Below, in pieces: positions 44,401 through 52,265 of a stretch of DNA of 64,000 bases; position 1 is the first letter of the stretch, and each line of letters opens with the position of its first letter. The stretch comes from Platycnemis pennipes (Eukaryota; Arthropoda; Insecta; Odonata; Platycnemididae): assembly GCA_933228895.1 (NCBI GenBank), contig OW121856.1:112753163-112817162 (forward strand), in the 5' to 3' direction. A program made the position numbers and the translations under genes. The notes below the pieces were generated by a model. The model was not told the origin of the DNA and ran no database searches. It saw only the letters and a list, made by a program, of their open reading frames with translations.

Positions 44401-45105
44401 GATTTTAGGTGGTAGCTCTATATACGTCGATCCCCGAAAAGGCGTATATTTATTTATGCGCAATTCTAGCCCAATTACATTAGCAAGGCTCCATCCGGAC
44501 CCCTTTGCTTGGAATTCCGACTTCTCCTTGAGCAATTTTGAAAAAGCCTCGTTCAATACTTCCCCCATATTATCCGCAGATAAGAGACGTCTATTGTTTG
44601 TCTTGAAAGATGCATCCAATTCCTCTCTCTCACCTTTATGAAATTTACAAATTAAAATAAGATTAAATTTAATCGATTTTTTTGCAATTACCTGTTCTAG
44701 TAATTTCTCGGCTACCTGTTCTTTAATGTCGTCGAGGAAAGAAATTACGTCCCCACCTTTATCCTCCTCTGGAGTGATCCAGAACGTTTGAAGTCTAGAT
44801 CGGATAGCAGATTCCACCTCAATAAAGCCTCGACCTAGTTGGCTCGTCACCTTCTGTCTGTGCAAATTCGTATTTTCGTGTTGTAAAGCCTCATCTGTGT
44901 TGTAGTACACTTCGCAATAATTACAAAATTTTCTACCCTTTACCTCGTCTAGCGCCTCTTTCATCCGTGTGAAGGTTTCCATATCATTTATAACATCATT
45001 ATCAAAAACAACACGTCGATGAATGTTCATGATTGCCTGTTCTAGTTCCTGTGAGGTGAACTGACGAGAATTGAAATTATTTAAAATTTCTGCGATTGAA
45101 TGCAT
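41437..45105 (-). CDS. Protein-primed family B DNA polymerase with embedded endonuclease-VII-like knuckle
   Basis: 1222 residues, uninterrupted. N-terminal zinc-finger-like units lie at 61-81 (CNYCEVYY…H…H) and 367-387 (CKRC…H…C). The exonuclease domain has Exo I YVDFECLLE (422-430), Exo II HNLSSYDGHF (563-572) and an Exo III-like YLISDV (708-713). Between Exo I and Exo II, CHIC at 518-521 and DHDHLTGRFRGAAHQFCN at 532-549 form an endonuclease-VII-type zinc/HNH knuckle. Polymerase motifs are A DANNLYGWAL (808-817), B KLMNNSVFGKTMEN (952-965), C YSDTDSF (1050-1056) and SKLYSF (1116-1121). It would replicate the linear element from a terminal protein. Promoter and a possible 5' UTR intron are listed separately. 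Confidence 0.95.
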   Translation of the reverse strand: MHSIAEILNNFNSRQFTSQELEQAIMNIHRRVVFDNDVINDMETFTRMKEALDEVKGRKFCNYCEVYYNTDEALQHENTNLHRQKVTSQLGRGFIEVESAIRSRLQTFWITPEEDKGGDVISFLDDIKEQVAEKLLEQVIAKKSIKFNLILICKFHKGEREELDASFKTNNRRLLSADNMGEVLNEAFSKLLKEKSEFQAKGSGWSLANVIGLELRINKYTPFRGSTYIELPPKIKNSKAVINVQNEDIYCFKYAVWAKNIDNNPQKVCKYNTQAFRMGYNWNCIEYPVELKDISKFERANNISINIFGLTDKNEVYPMKVVDLELEDHRDLLFVTNDETSHFCWIKNFNRLIRSQITRHEHRIHICKRCLTHYYDETKLEEHRELCKGSGTPTKIVMPDESDSILKFTHVNYSLRVDYVIYVDFECLLENVSTCEPSSHTSYTNVIQKHTPFSFCYMVITPDGCQRPQLYRGPNAARVFIERMKEEADKIRALYKDTVPMNPLTPEEESVFQETVDCHICGKQLNEDRVRDHDHLTGRFRGAAHQFCNMQYRMPNFLPVFIHNLSSYDGHFIVRELDYDERRIFVIPNSEEKYITFAKSIDDNFNIRFIDTYRFMSASLASLVSNLKTFKYTQQTFNKMTHLVTRKGVYPYDYTDSLERLDETSLPDREKFHNRLTGDDISEEDYAHASNVWASFECKTLGDYSDVYLISDVTLLADVFENFRDVCFDAYKLDPAWYYTAPGLAFDAMLKHTEIELELLTDYDMLLMFEAGIRGGISQCCKRYCEANNKYLENYDPEAESNFITYLDANNLYGWALSQPLPYANFRWLSPMEISNFEVAKISNENEKGYILEVDLEYPQSLHDSHSDFPLCPENRVPPGGKHKKLITTLEGRTKYVIHYVNLKQALSLGLVMKKVHRIIEFSQSPWLKTYIDLNINRRQLATNDFQKDFFKLMNNSVFGKTMENVRKRINMQLVTDEKKLQKLINKSTFLDRTIFNESLVAVHMRKATIKMNKPIYIGFCVLDLSKTLMYDFHYQTMLPKYGKNISLSYSDTDSFIYQIYTNDIIEDILSNLDAFDTSNYPKSHPCYSEKNKRVIGKFKDECNSLIMTHFVGLRSKLYSFKVEGGKEKKKAKGITKSVKDKCLKFNDYVRCLHENSTEFRRMTVIRSNKHELYTVQMNKVTLNASDDKRYICEDGINTMAWGHYKIPRKRTHSEAFGNEDF

Positions 45106-45135
45106 GTTTTTTGTAAGGTAGCGGAAAAGTGGGTG

Positions 45136-45221
45136 CTGTAAAGATAATCGATACCGCGAATAAGTCTATCCAAATATATTTTAAAAGATTAAAATCGAAA
45201 CAAAAAATGTTTTTTACTCAC
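45136..45221 (-). other. Putative 5' UTR intron of the polymerase transcript
   Basis: On the minus strand CACA/GTGAGTAAAA (donor at 45221) and ATTATCTTTACAG (acceptor at 45136) frame an 86-nt AT-rich segment upstream of the polymerase ATG. Inference from splice consensus only. Confidence 0.4.
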
Positions 45222-45328
45222 TGTGAATGTCTGTAGATGGTGATGAAGATGATGAAAGCTTCTGTGGAATTCTTCCGAATCTCTCGAAATCTCGATGGGA
45301 AATGGAAAATGTTCTCTCCACCGTAGAG

Positions 45329-45335
45329 TTTTATA
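45329..45335 (-). promoter_or_regulatory. TATA box for the leftward (polymerase) transcript
   Basis: TATAAAA on the minus strand about 225 bp before the polymerase ATG, upstream of the putative 5' UTR intron. The next plus-strand TATA lies at 45760, defining a divergent promoter region. Confidence 0.5.
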
Positions 45336-45759
45336 GATAAATTAGTTTACTCAGTGTATCTCGCGTACGGGTAGCGATTGGAACTTGTTCCCATGAACGA
45401 CGACTATGAACTAACCGAGGTGTGTGCGGTCTTGCCTAGCAGAAAGATCTAGGTCTAATGCCTTTCACTTCTCGCTTCAGTAGAAGTCGAAGGTGGGGGA
45501 AAAAATATGCGCTGACGAAGCGAGTATCTAAGGTGAACACGACCTCTATAGTAACCTCTATATGAGTCATCCTAGATATACGTATGTAGGTCGTGGTGTG
45601 GGGGGAGAACTCAAATGCAATTGCTATAATGATGAAGGTGAACCTTAGTCGGATGACTGTTAGCCATCCTTTCACTCCATCACCGGCCGCACGCAACGAG
45701 GTGTGTTGTATTGAACTAAAAAAACCTTACAATGAAGTCGGCATCCATTTCCTTGTTCA

Positions 45760-45766
45760 TATAAAT
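45760..45766 (+). promoter_or_regulatory. TATA box for the rightward (accessory) transcript
   Basis: TATAAAT, 64 bp before the ATG at 45824 (and 43 bp before the ATG at 45803). With the leftward TATA box it makes the 45.1-45.8 kb interval the likely bidirectional control region. Confidence 0.5.
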
Positions 45767-45823
45767 ACATCAAATGTACTCAATCCTATACTTCATTTTC
45801 CCATGTGCTTTGAAAGCTCTACT

Positions 45824-46669
45824 ATGACTCGTTTTATACGTTTAAACCGATCACAGTTTACTGAAGTAAATGCTTCTGCATATGCTCTACATAATATTCA
45901 GAAATATTTTAGTTTCATCGGTTTACCACCCCTTTATACTCTATGTCTGAGAGTCGTGGCATCATGCTTGGAAAGAAAAACGGATACATATAAACTCAGT
46001 CTTCCGCAGACAGTGTGTACCGATTTAGTATATTATATAGAATGTAATAGGAAAATCCTATGGAAACGGTGTTTGGGGGCTTTGTCAGATGATTCCATGT
46101 TAGATTATGAATTGGAGATTAATAATATTGAGTTTAATTTTAATACGCGTCTAACACCATACGCATATCAAATTTTGCTGGATAGACCTTTTGATTTTCT
46201 TTATGATATGCAGTCTTATATAGGAAGCCCATTTCACATGGTGTTGATGCACTATAGTTTTAGTTCAAAGTATACGGCAGCTACATTTTGTTTGAAGTGT
46301 GCATCATCAATTAGACCGTTTAAACCCTTTAGCGTATATCTATATATACATCACACGGTTTTAAATGTAATCGAGACGGAATCTGTGATTCAGCGGAGTG
46401 ATTATTGGTGCTCTAACTGTGTTAGGACGCCTCTGTTTGCATTGATTGATAAGTCGGACTGTTCATCTACATTTACCAGACATGAAAGTTCGTCGTCAGA
46501 AGATGATTCGTCCTCTGACTCAAGGGAATCGTATACGTTCGCCTTCAATACTCATAAAAGGCGCAAGAATTATTCTAATTATCTAGAGTATCACCGTGCC
46601 TTGAAGCGGAAACGAGTGGGTTCTTATTTTTCCTCGGACACCTTTCTAGATTCAGATTCTGAAGGATAA
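45824..46669 (+). CDS. Right-arm accessory protein: BC-box/SOCS-like N-terminus plus zinc ribbon
   Basis: 281 residues from ATG 45824 (an in-frame ATG at 45803 is possible; the frame is open further up without support). Residues 36-45, PLYTLCLRVV, match the elongin-binding BC-box pattern [APST]Lxxx-C-xxx-[AILV]. LSLPQTV follows at 58-64, the relative position of a Cul5-type LP box. CLKC (156-159) and CSNC (196-199) could form one zinc ribbon. Residues 221-232 are a Ser/Asp/Glu tract and the tail is basic (HKRRKNY, KRKR). I do not recognise a named family; an E3-adaptor-like host-interaction role is a hypothesis. Just after the stop lies a strong donor (TGCTG/GTAAGT). Confidence 0.65.
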   Translation: MTRFIRLNRSQFTEVNASAYALHNIQKYFSFIGLPPLYTLCLRVVASCLERKTDTYKLSLPQTVCTDLVYYIECNRKILWKRCLGALSDDSMLDYELEINNIEFNFNTRLTPYAYQILLDRPFDFLYDMQSYIGSPFHMVLMHYSFSSKYTAATFCLKCASSIRPFKPFSVYLYIHHTVLNVIETESVIQRSDYWCSNCVRTPLFALIDKSDCSSTFTRHESSSSEDDSSSDSRESYTFAFNTHKRRKNYSNYLEYHRALKRKRVGSYFSSDTFLDSDSEG

Positions 46670-46674
46670 TGCTG

Positions 46675-47283
46675 GTAAGTAAACTAACCTTCCTTGGTGA
46701 ATCAAAGGTTTCTTTCACTTAATTCAGTATATAAGTGCTCGTTTTGCTGGGAGATATTCACTCGCATCTGCAGATCGGCTCGTCTCGTCTCCTACGCCAT
46801 CTCGTCTCCTGCACCGTCTCGTATCCTGTGACATCTCATCTCCTGCACCGTCTCGTCTCCTGCGCCATCTCGTCTCCTGCACCGTCTCGTCTCCTACGCC
46901 ATCTCGTCTCCTGCGCCGTCTCGTCTCCTGCACCGTCTCGTATCCTGTGACATCTCGTCTCCTGCACCGTCTCATCTCCTGCGCCATCTCGTCTCCTGCA
47001 CCGTATCGTATCCTGCACCGTCTCGTATCCTGCACCAGCTCGTATCCTGCACCAGCTCGTATCCTACGCCATCTCGTCTCCTGCACCGTATCGTATCCTG
47101 CACCGTCTCGTATCCTGCACCGTCTCGTCTCCTACACCATCTCGTCTCCTGTACCATCTCGTCTCCTGCGCCATCGCACACCTTCATCACAGGTTAAGTT
47201 TTTTTTAAATGTACTTTTTACATCAAAGTATTCATATGTAGCATATTTATCTTAAATTATTCTTTTTCATTCTAACGCTGTAG
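46675..47283 (+). other. Putative intron between accessory ORF 1 and dUTPase
   Basis: Donor GTAAGTAAAC begins 6 nt after the first gene's stop. The acceptor TTCTTTTTCATTCTAACGC followed by TGTAG ends 1 nt before the dUTPase ATG. The segment contains the 17-bp minisatellite. Prediction from consensus only. Confidence 0.55.
46782..47172 (+). repeat. 17-bp minisatellite, 23 units
   Basis: Unit RTCTCGTCTCCTGCRCC with variants (TATCCTG, CTACGCC, TGTGACA), 391 bp in all, inside the Polinton between two accessory genes. Because 17 is not a multiple of 3, all frames cycle. The repetitive Arg/Asp/Glu-rich minus-strand frames here are by-products. Confidence 0.95.
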
Positions 47284-47284
47284 A

Positions 47285-47716
47285 ATGCTTGTTGCTATCA
47301 AGAAATTACATCCGCTTGCAATCATTCCTGAATCTAGTTATGACTGTTCGGCTGGATATGATATTGCTGCTATTCAGGATGATGTTATTCCTAAAAGGGG
47401 GCGTTGTCTTGTGAGAACTGGATTATCTCTTGAGATCCCAAAGGGGTTTTATGGAAGATTAGCGTCTCGGTCGGGTTTATCATTAAAATTTGGAATTGAG
47501 GTGGGCGCTGGGGTAGTCGATGGAAATTATAGAGGGGAAATTAAAGTACTCCTTTATAATCATAGCAACGAGGATTTTATAGTAAACAGGGGGGATCGGA
47601 TATGTCAAATTATATTTGAACATATTGCTACAGACGTCATTTTTGTTGCGACCAATGACCACTTTTCACCAACTAGTCGAGGTGTGAGTGGATTTGGCAG
47701 TTCAGATACTAATTAA
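47285..47716 (+). CDS. dut: dUTPase (trimeric type) carried by the Polinton
   Basis: 143 residues, complete. Hydrolyses dUTP to dUMP and pyrophosphate, keeping uracil out of newly made DNA. All five motifs are present: I SAGYDIAA (22-29), II GRLASRSGLS (57-66), III GVVDGNYRGEI (76-86, with catalytic Asp79 and Tyr82), IV GDRICQIIF (103-111) and V RGVSGFGS (132-139). It is preceded by a polypyrimidine-acceptor and followed within 2 nt by a donor-like GTAGTG. An AATAAA lies at 47752. Its source (host capture or viral exchange) needs a tree. Confidence 0.95.
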   Translation: MLVAIKKLHPLAIIPESSYDCSAGYDIAAIQDDVIPKRGRCLVRTGLSLEIPKGFYGRLASRSGLSLKFGIEVGAGVVDGNYRGEIKVLLYNHSNEDFIVNRGDRICQIIFEHIATDVIFVATNDHFSPTSRGVSGFGSSDTN

Positions 47717-47717
47717 G

Positions 47718-47802
47718 GTAGTGATACTTTTTATGATATGTAACTTTATTAAATAAATGATAATTTAAATATGTAAAACAACTATTTTTAATTCTTTTCT
47801 AG
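47718..47802 (+). other. Putative intron between dUTPase and last accessory ORF
   Basis: Donor AAG/GTAGTG right after the dUTPase stop; acceptor TTTTTAATTCTTTTCTAG ends 1 nt before the next ATG. It contains an AATAAA (47752-47757), so either polyadenylation or splicing to the next ORF could occur. Confidence 0.5.
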
Positions 47803-47803
47803 G

Positions 47804-48175
47804 ATGAGTTCCGTTAACAACACCGTCTCTGCCGCCACCGCAACTACGACCAACGTTGCTAGTAGGTTCGCCGCCGACATCGTGACTCCTAGGACGTCAA
47901 TCCGGAGCAAGTTACTCCTCGCCCAGGAGAGGGCTAGGTACCTCAGGAAGGAGGACCTGGTGGAGGGGGAGGAGTATTGCGTGGAGGAAATCCGGGAGTC
48001 GGGTAGTCGCTTTGGTGGCCTGCTGGCGGAGATCTTATTCGGTGGGGTGAAGAGGGGAATATTCCTCCCCAAGTACTTCAAATTGAGCAAAAATGAAATA
48101 ACATTGTTTAATGAAGATGCTTGGGGGGAGAATTTGAAACTAAAAAAAATAAATGGCCAATTAATTTTGGCGTAA
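47804..48175 (+). CDS. Small right-end protein, OB-like candidate
   Basis: 123 residues. A Ser/Thr/Ala-rich start (NNTVSAATATTTNVASRF) is followed by a compact region ERARYLRKEDLVEGEEYCV and SRFGGLLAEI, then GIFLPKYFKLSKNEITLFN. This order (LxEGExYxV, xxFG, VFLPKRY-like) recalls small arthropod element-encoded proteins for which I suspect an OB-fold, single-strand-binding-like role. No database check was possible. It is the last gene before the right inverted repeat. The DNA in its first half is GC-rich relative to neighbours. Confidence 0.6.
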   Translation: MSSVNNTVSAATATTTNVASRFAADIVTPRTSIRSKLLLAQERARYLRKEDLVEGEEYCVEEIRESGSRFGGLLAEILFGGVKRGIFLPKYFKLSKNEITLFNEDAWGENLKLKKINGQLILA

Positions 48176-48358
48176 AATTTGAAAAAATTGTCTTTATTAT
48201 TATAGATCATATGACTCGTATTACCTGAACAATTCCCTTCACCGGGTCTGACCTTTTTTTTTAACACGTTGCAGTTGGGTGGTATGGTATCCTCGGGCTG
48301 TGCTCTCATGCTCATGTTCCCGGGTGGATGTATGACCTAATCATAGTCGCCTCATGCT

Positions 48359-48495
48359 GCAGATGAGTGGATGGGGGTGTATGTTCTCCCGGGCAGAGGT
48401 GTGGCGTCGGCCTAGCTCAGCTAGAGTGCGCAAAAGTGAAAGGGAAAAGAGCTTCGCGGATGACCTCGTTACAGTTCCGCCAATCTCCTACTACT
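48359..48495 (-). repeat. Polinton right terminal inverted repeat
   Basis: Partner of 32376-32512, one mismatch. Inward it carries ~16 and ~12 extra bases compared with the left arm before the shared TAGGTCATACATCCA. Confidence 0.95.
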
Positions 48496-48755
48496 TCCCT
48501 TTGGTATGCTGCCTATTCTGTTCTCTTATAGTACGGGGGAAAAATGCCATTTTGAATCTATCAGTACGACAATCTATCTCTCTAATCTTATTTATCTGGT
48601 CAAATCTAGCATAATACGCCGGTGTTTTTAATATACACCCTGCATCTTCAGTAAAGTTATCCGATTGAAATTTCTCTAATAGATTTAATCTGTACTTTAA
48701 CCTACGCTCTGATAATGATTACCCAGCCTGCTTCTTGTATTAATTCTGAAACAAA
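48496..48755 (-). mobile_element. LINE family B, right of the Polinton insertion
   Basis: Continues 32168-32375 after the TCCCT duplication: GCTGCCTATTCTGTTCTCTTATAGTACGGGG and the minus-strand REIDCRTDRFKMAFFPRTI coding block. It is truncated at about 48755. Confidence 0.9.
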
Positions 48756-48940
48756 GAATCGAAGCGAAGATTGATTTAACAGATTTAACAGAAAAGAACA
48801 GATTTAGAAGATTGATAAGCGAAGATTGATTTAACAGAGACATAACTGAAGGGCATTTTACCTAAAGAAGATTCTGTTTAAAGCCGCCAATACAAGCGTG
48901 GAAGCGAGGAAACATTTCATTTGAACGTATATCTGGAGCA

Positions 48941-49137
48941 TTTTATTATATGTCAGCGAAGCATGGACGATATTAGGAGCAGAGAAGTCCAGGCTGGAAG
49001 CATTGGGAATGTGGTGCTACCGAAGAATGATGAAGATAAAATGGATCGATCGAGTGACAAACGAAGAAGTGTTAAGAAGAGTGGGAGAGAAGAGATGTCT
49101 ATTGAAAACATCAAAAAGAAGACGGGACAACATAACC
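48941..49137 (+). mobile_element. LINE family D, fragment
   Basis: Matches the 57195-57400 copy: SEAWTILGAEKSRLEALGMWCYRRMMKIKWIDRVTNEEVL-like codons in shifted frames. It ends where a family A endonuclease segment starts. Confidence 0.7.
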
Positions 49138-51190
49138 AACATGTGACAATGATTGACACGGTTGATGGAATCAGTGACCACAGAGTTATAACAGCAAAAT
49201 TCTCACTATCTTTAGATAAAAGTTTCAAACAAAAAAGAAAGATTTACATTTTTAAAAGAGCAGAATTAGCTAACTTCAAATTTTTTTAAGAGATGCCTTA
49301 TCGGATTTCAAAACATCTTCCATAAACGTATGTACCAACGATTCATGGAAGTCGTTCATTGATATCATGTGCTCTGGGATCAATAGATATATCCCTAGTA
49401 AATTCAAAAAAGAAAGCACTGAACCTAGGTGGTACAATGCCGAAGTGAGAAAATCCCTGAGACGGCAGCGAATATGTCATGCTAAGATGAAAAGAAATAG
49501 TAAATGTATGCCCACTGATGAGCGTAATGTAATAATTAAAAATTATCAAAATTTCAAAATTCACTACAAAGACAGCCCTTAGTAAATCATTTGCAGATTT
49601 CAAAAGAAAAACACTTGGGGAACAATTGAAAGAAAATCCAAAAGTCTTCTGGTCGTACGTAAGAGAAGTGCAAGGCCATGTCTGCCGTCCATTCACTTAA
49701 TGATAGGGGTGAAATGGCCACAAACACTCTTGACAAAGTTAACTTGCTAAATTCCTTCTTCCAAACCGTTTTTAACCCACCTTCCGGGGATTCAACTGTC
49801 GTGTTACCTGACCTCTTGCAACGCTGATGCAACCAATTGATATTTCCTGTAATGGTATTGAAAAGTTATTTAAAGATATAAGATCCAACAAATCTCCTGG
49901 CCCTGATCAAATTCCCTCCCGCGTATATAGAGAGTTAGCCTCCGAAATTTCCCCCTACCTTGAAATAGTATTTAATAAATCCCTGACCGAACACGTCGTA
50001 CCGATGGACTGGAAAGCAGCCGATGTAACACCCATTTTTAAAAGTGGTGATAGGGAGCAGCCATGTAACTACAGACCTATATCCCTCACATCCATTTCAT
50101 GCAAGATCCTACAGCATATAATTGTCAGTTCAATCATTGGACACCTAGATAGCCAGAATTTATTGTCCAATGTCCAGCATGGCTTCCGAAAGAGCAGATC
50201 GTGTGAAACTCAACTTGCTCTCTTTTCCCATGATATTTTAGTTTCTGGCGAAAATAATACTCCAGTGGATGCTGTTTTTCTAGACTTCAAGAAAGCATTT
50301 GACAAGGTTTCTCATAGCAAACTAATTTTGAAATTAAAATCTTATGGGTTAGACAGTAACATTATATCATGGATTAATGATTTTCTGCATGATCGGGTTC
50401 AAAGGGTTGTTTTAGACGGTGTTTCCTCACCGGCAATCAAAGTCACTTTGGGTGTCCCACAAGGTAGTGTGATAGGTCCACTCCTATTCCTTTTGTACAT
50501 AAATGATATCCAAAAGGTGGTAAAAAGTAAGCTTCGTCTATTTGCCGATGACGCAGTAGTGTACAGGGAAATTCTATGCCCAAATGATAAAGAATATTTA
50601 AATATTGACCTACAAGCAATTGAAACTTGGTGTGATACATGGCAGTTAGAATTAAACTTTAAGAAATGTCTTGTAATGAACTTTTGGAAAAAGAATAGCT
50701 CTCTTCCTACCACTTACAAAATAAGTAATAATGAATTAACAAACGTGGAATCCATTAAATATCTTGGAATAAGATTGACACATGCTCTTTCCTGGGGTAA
50801 GCACATTTGTGAAATAATGGGTCAAGCGAATCGTAAACTGGGATTCGTCAAAAGAGTGCTGGGTATATGTGACGATCATGTACGAGAAATCAGCTACTTT
50901 TCCCTTGTAAGACCTCATTTGGAATATGCTGCCAGTGTGTGGGATCCCTACGAAATCGGTCTAAATAACGAACTCGAACGTGTGCAGCGAAGATCGGCAA
51001 GATTTGTCAAGGGCCGGTTTGATAACCTTATTAGCGTAACCAGTCTATTAAATGGATTAAATTGGGAATCATTGTCAGATCGCAGGTTGAAATTTAGACT
51101 TAATTTTCTTAAACAAATTCCAAGACCATATTTTCAGTGATGATGTTAAAAATATTTTGCGGACCCCAACTTACTATGGTAGACGACCGT
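49138..51190 (+). mobile_element. LINE family A, longest copy (EN end, linker, RT), interrupted by family B
   Basis: It begins at the endonuclease end (DGISDHRVITAKF), passes the basic linker (TEPRWYNAEVRKSLRRQR) with a T-run frameshift near 49287 and a stop at 49582, and then has a long RT frame. At ~51190 it is split by a family B insertion and resumes at 51952. Confidence 0.85.
49827..51140 (+). pseudogene. Family A reverse transcriptase, nearly full RT domain
   Basis: 437 codons without a stop. Blocks in order: NKSPGPDQIPSRVYREL, DWKAADVTPIFKSGD, NYRPISLTSISCKI, HGFRKSRSCETQLALFSHD, AVFLDFKKAFDKVSH, GVPQGSVIGPLLFLLYIND, catalytic LRLFADDAVVYRE, and the thumb region to LSDRRLKFRLNF. A substitution (TLGVPQGS instead of TSGVPQGS) is visible. 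A frameshift at ~51105 cuts the C-terminal block, so it is called a pseudogene despite intact catalytic residues. It is the best reference here for the family A RT. Confidence 0.85.
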
Positions 51191-51951
51191 AATCGAAAAC
51201 GTTGAAACCGTAAGATATTTAGGTGTAACAATCACTAAAGATTTATCGTGGGGAAGACACATAAGGGAAATATGCGGCCGAGCGAAGAGAAAGCTAGGAT
51301 TTATAAAAAGAATAGTTGGGAAATGTGATGAGAAGACAAAAGAGCGATGCTACTTTTCACTAGTTAGGCCCCACCTTGAGTATGCAGCCAGTGTATGGGA
51401 TCCTAATGAATTAGGTTTGATGAGAGAACTAGACAGTGTGCAGCGTAGAGCAGCTAGGTTCGTCAAAAGGTGTTACGACAGGTTGAGTAGTGTATCAGAA
51501 TTAATACAAGAATTAGGGTGGGAATCATTATCAGAGCGTAGATTTAAGTTCAGATTTAATCTATTGCAGAAATTTCAATCGGATATCTTTACTGAAGATG
51601 TTAGGCACATATTGAAAACACCAGCGTATTATGCTAGATTTGACCAGATAAATAAGATTAGAGAGATAGATTGTCGTACAGATAGATTCAAAATGGCATT
51701 TTTCCCCTGTACTATAAGAGAACAAAATAGGCAGCATAGGAAAGGGATAGGTAGGGGAAATATTTTAGAGTATTCTGTAGTGCATGATGCATGTATTAAC
51801 CCCTCAAATACTATAGATACTAACAATCTAGTTGCATGAGACCCTTTAGTTGCTTGCTTGCATGCTAGTAGTGAATGCTTGGTGACCTTCACCCCCTGCC
51901 ACACACCCTCGCGGTGGCTTGCAGGGTATCGTGTAGATGTAGATGTAGATG
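51191..51951 (+). mobile_element. LINE family B nested in family A
   Basis: 5'-truncated at ATCGAAAACGTTGAAACCG, with the frame readable to the family B terminus (140 codons, 51417-51839) and the tail GTAGATGTAGATGTA. Flanks GTAATC on both sides match the family A target ATAATCATAAAATTAG, giving a ~6-bp duplication. Confidence 0.9.
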
Positions 51952-52265
51952 TAATCATAAAATTAGAGAAATAGATTGCCGAACTGACAGATTCAAAATG
52001 TCCTTCTTTCCTCGTACTATTAGGGATATGAATAACGGTAAATATATCCAGTACGAATGTAGCAATGGATAACATTGGTGGCTGCATGTTAGTATAAGGA
52101 CTTAAAGCTAACCCAGTTAACAGCATATTTTTGCATGTATGCTTTGCTATTTTAATTTTTAATTGCAAATTTTTATGCATGATATGTAATGCATGTTTGG
52201 TGAGTGTTCACCCCCTGCCACACACCTTTATGGTGCCTTGCAGAGTATTATGTAGATATAGATGT
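51952..52265 (+). mobile_element. LINE family A, 3' end after the nested insertion
   Basis: KIREIDCRTDRFKMSFFPRTIRDMNNGKY, then the 3' UTR with CACCCCCTGCCACACACC and a GTAGATATAGATGTA tail. Confidence 0.9.

Larger units (their letters stand above)
32376..48495. mobile_element. Maverick/Polinton (adintovirus-like), apparently complete
   Basis: A 16,120-bp element with terminal inverted repeats and flanking TCCCT duplication. It contains the diagnostic gene set: protein-primed DNA polymerase B, chromodomain integrase, FtsK/HerA-type packaging ATPase, adenain-like protease, major and minor capsid proteins, plus accessory genes. All core frames are intact, which together with one mismatch in 137 bp between the repeats suggests a recent insertion. 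Genes from 33.9 to 45.1 kb are on the minus strand in tight, operon-like order; three are on the plus strand from 45.8 to 48.2 kb. Known Polintons use self-synthesis and integrase-mediated insertion, usually with 6-bp duplications. Whether this copy forms particles is not decidable from sequence. Confidence 0.95.

Noticed and set aside
42116..44641. Plus-strand frames opposite the DNA polymerase
   Set aside because: Antisense shadows of the polymerase gene.
45593..45802. Upstream extension of the zinc-ribbon protein
   Set aside because: Begins with GTG upstream of the TATA-like box and has no supporting motif.
46782..47172. CRISPR-like repeat array
   Set aside because: Units are tandem without spacers, in a eukaryotic transposon; it is a minisatellite.
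46724..47190. Open minus-strand frames with repetitive Arg/Asp/Glu-rich proteins
   Set aside because: They are translations of the 17-bp minisatellite. All frames are open because the unit lacks stops, and they run against the local gene direction.
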